From positions 1 to 47,953 of the forward strand of contig JAAXJR010000085.1 in the NCBI GenBank assembly GCA_012269745.1: 47,953 nt of DNA, read 5' to 3'. The translations under genes were made by a program, and so were the position numbers. Positions 47,658 to 47,953 of the stretch are shown piece after piece. The notes beneath the pieces were generated by a model. The model worked only from the letters and a program-made list of their open reading frames with translations, did not search any database and was not told where the DNA came from. This DNA comes from Flavobacteriales bacterium. Its GTDB lineage: Bacteria > Bacteroidota > Bacteroidia > Flavobacteriales > Schleiferiaceae. Each line of letters opens with the position of its first letter. Position 1 is the stretch's first letter.

Positions 47658-47953
47658 TTACGCGATAGTGATATCGTCGTTCAAGTAAACGTCTTGTACT
47701 GCGTGTAGTAGCGCGATACCGTCACCGTAAGGCTTCTGGAATGCTTTACGACCTAGGATCAAACCTTGACCACCAGCACGCTTGTTAATTACTGCAGTAG
47801 CTACAGCTTCTTTCAAATCGTCAGCATCGTTACCGGTAGAAGCACCACCAGAGTTAATTACACCGATACGACCGTTGTAGCTGTTGAGTACTTGGTAACG
47901 TGTCAAATCAATTGGGTTATCAGTAGTCAATTCAGAGTACACCTTCGGGTGCG
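47658..47953 (-). CDS. fbaB: Class I fructose-bisphosphate aldolase, 5' part cut by window edge
   Basis: Only the last about 98 codons are inside the window; the frame is open to the edge (HPKVYSEL before the first in-frame GTG, which is not a real start). The visible part has [40 protein letters not shown] and ends [15 protein letters not shown], the C-terminus of DhnA/FbaB-type class I aldolase. That enzyme cleaves fructose 1,6-bisphosphate through a Schiff-base lysine, which here would lie outside the window. It is the third glycolytic or gluconeogenic enzyme in the window, with Eno and GpmI. Confidence 0.9.
   Translation of the reverse strand, partial: HPKVYSELTTDNPIDLTRYQVLNSYNGRIGVINSGGASTGNDADDLKEAVATAVINKRAGGQGLILGRKAFQKPYGDGIALLHAVQDVYLNDDITIA

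Overview
The window is a contiguous piece of a Bacteroidota chromosome, most likely from the order Flavobacteriales. Four things point there. (1) The order str-S10-spc-alpha followed by carA, eno and gltA is, from memory, characteristic of that group. (2) Promoters match the TTTG-N19-TAnnTTTG pattern of the Bacteroidota primary sigma factor. (3) Start codons are preceded by A/T-rich sequence rather than Shine-Dalgarno motifs. (4) Lineage-typical families are present, such as DUF4290, a DUF6702-like protein and a CreD-like protein. The window is essentially all housekeeping and envelope genes. I see no rRNA, tRNA, insertion sequence, prophage, CRISPR array or other sign of recent transfer. No gene-free stretch exceeds 300 bases; the longest are 10592-10834 (two divergent promoters) and 31394-31599 (terminator, promoter, rpsA leader).

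Left part (1-10591, all minus strand). A four-gene overlapping unit encodes a NatA/NatB-like ABC exporter, an MscS-type channel and a sigma-54 response regulator that is cut by the window edge. Next comes grpE-dnaJ with a strong hairpin in its leader. Then a unit uvrD/pcrA helicase, DUF4290, murA and a TlpA-like thioredoxin runs from a well-formed promoter at 10620-10649 to a strong terminator at 5625-5647.

Middle (10745-31446, plus strand). A single promoter precedes 32 closely packed genes from rpsL to rplQ: ribosomal proteins, EF-G, SecY, IF-1 and RNA polymerase alpha, ending in one terminator. carA, eno and a citrate synthase of the mitochondrial type follow. rpsA has its own promoter, leader and terminator, and is followed by a Nif3-like gene and a coiled-coil protein with a cysteine-free zinc-ribbon remnant (to 35408).

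Right part (35518-47953). A minus-strand unit gpmI-map-methyltransferase has overlapping stops and starts. It is followed by an outer-membrane-barrel/coiled-coil/SPOR protein, and by a pair made of pepE and a secreted Asp-box propeller protein. Divergent from the latter, with start codons overlapping in a CATG, is a plus-strand unit of a DUF6702-like protein, a HupE/UreJ-like membrane protein and a secreted M1 zinc metallopeptidase. creD, accD and a truncated class I fructose-bisphosphate aldolase close the window.

Nothing here is clearly a new defence or mobile system. The best second-look items are the HupE/DUF6702/M1 unit, the SPOR-barrel protein, the cysteine-stripped zinc proteins (DnaJ, zinc-ribbon protein, L36, S14), MurA with Asp in place of the fosfomycin-reactive Cys, the mitochondrial-type citrate synthase, and the grpE leader hairpin.
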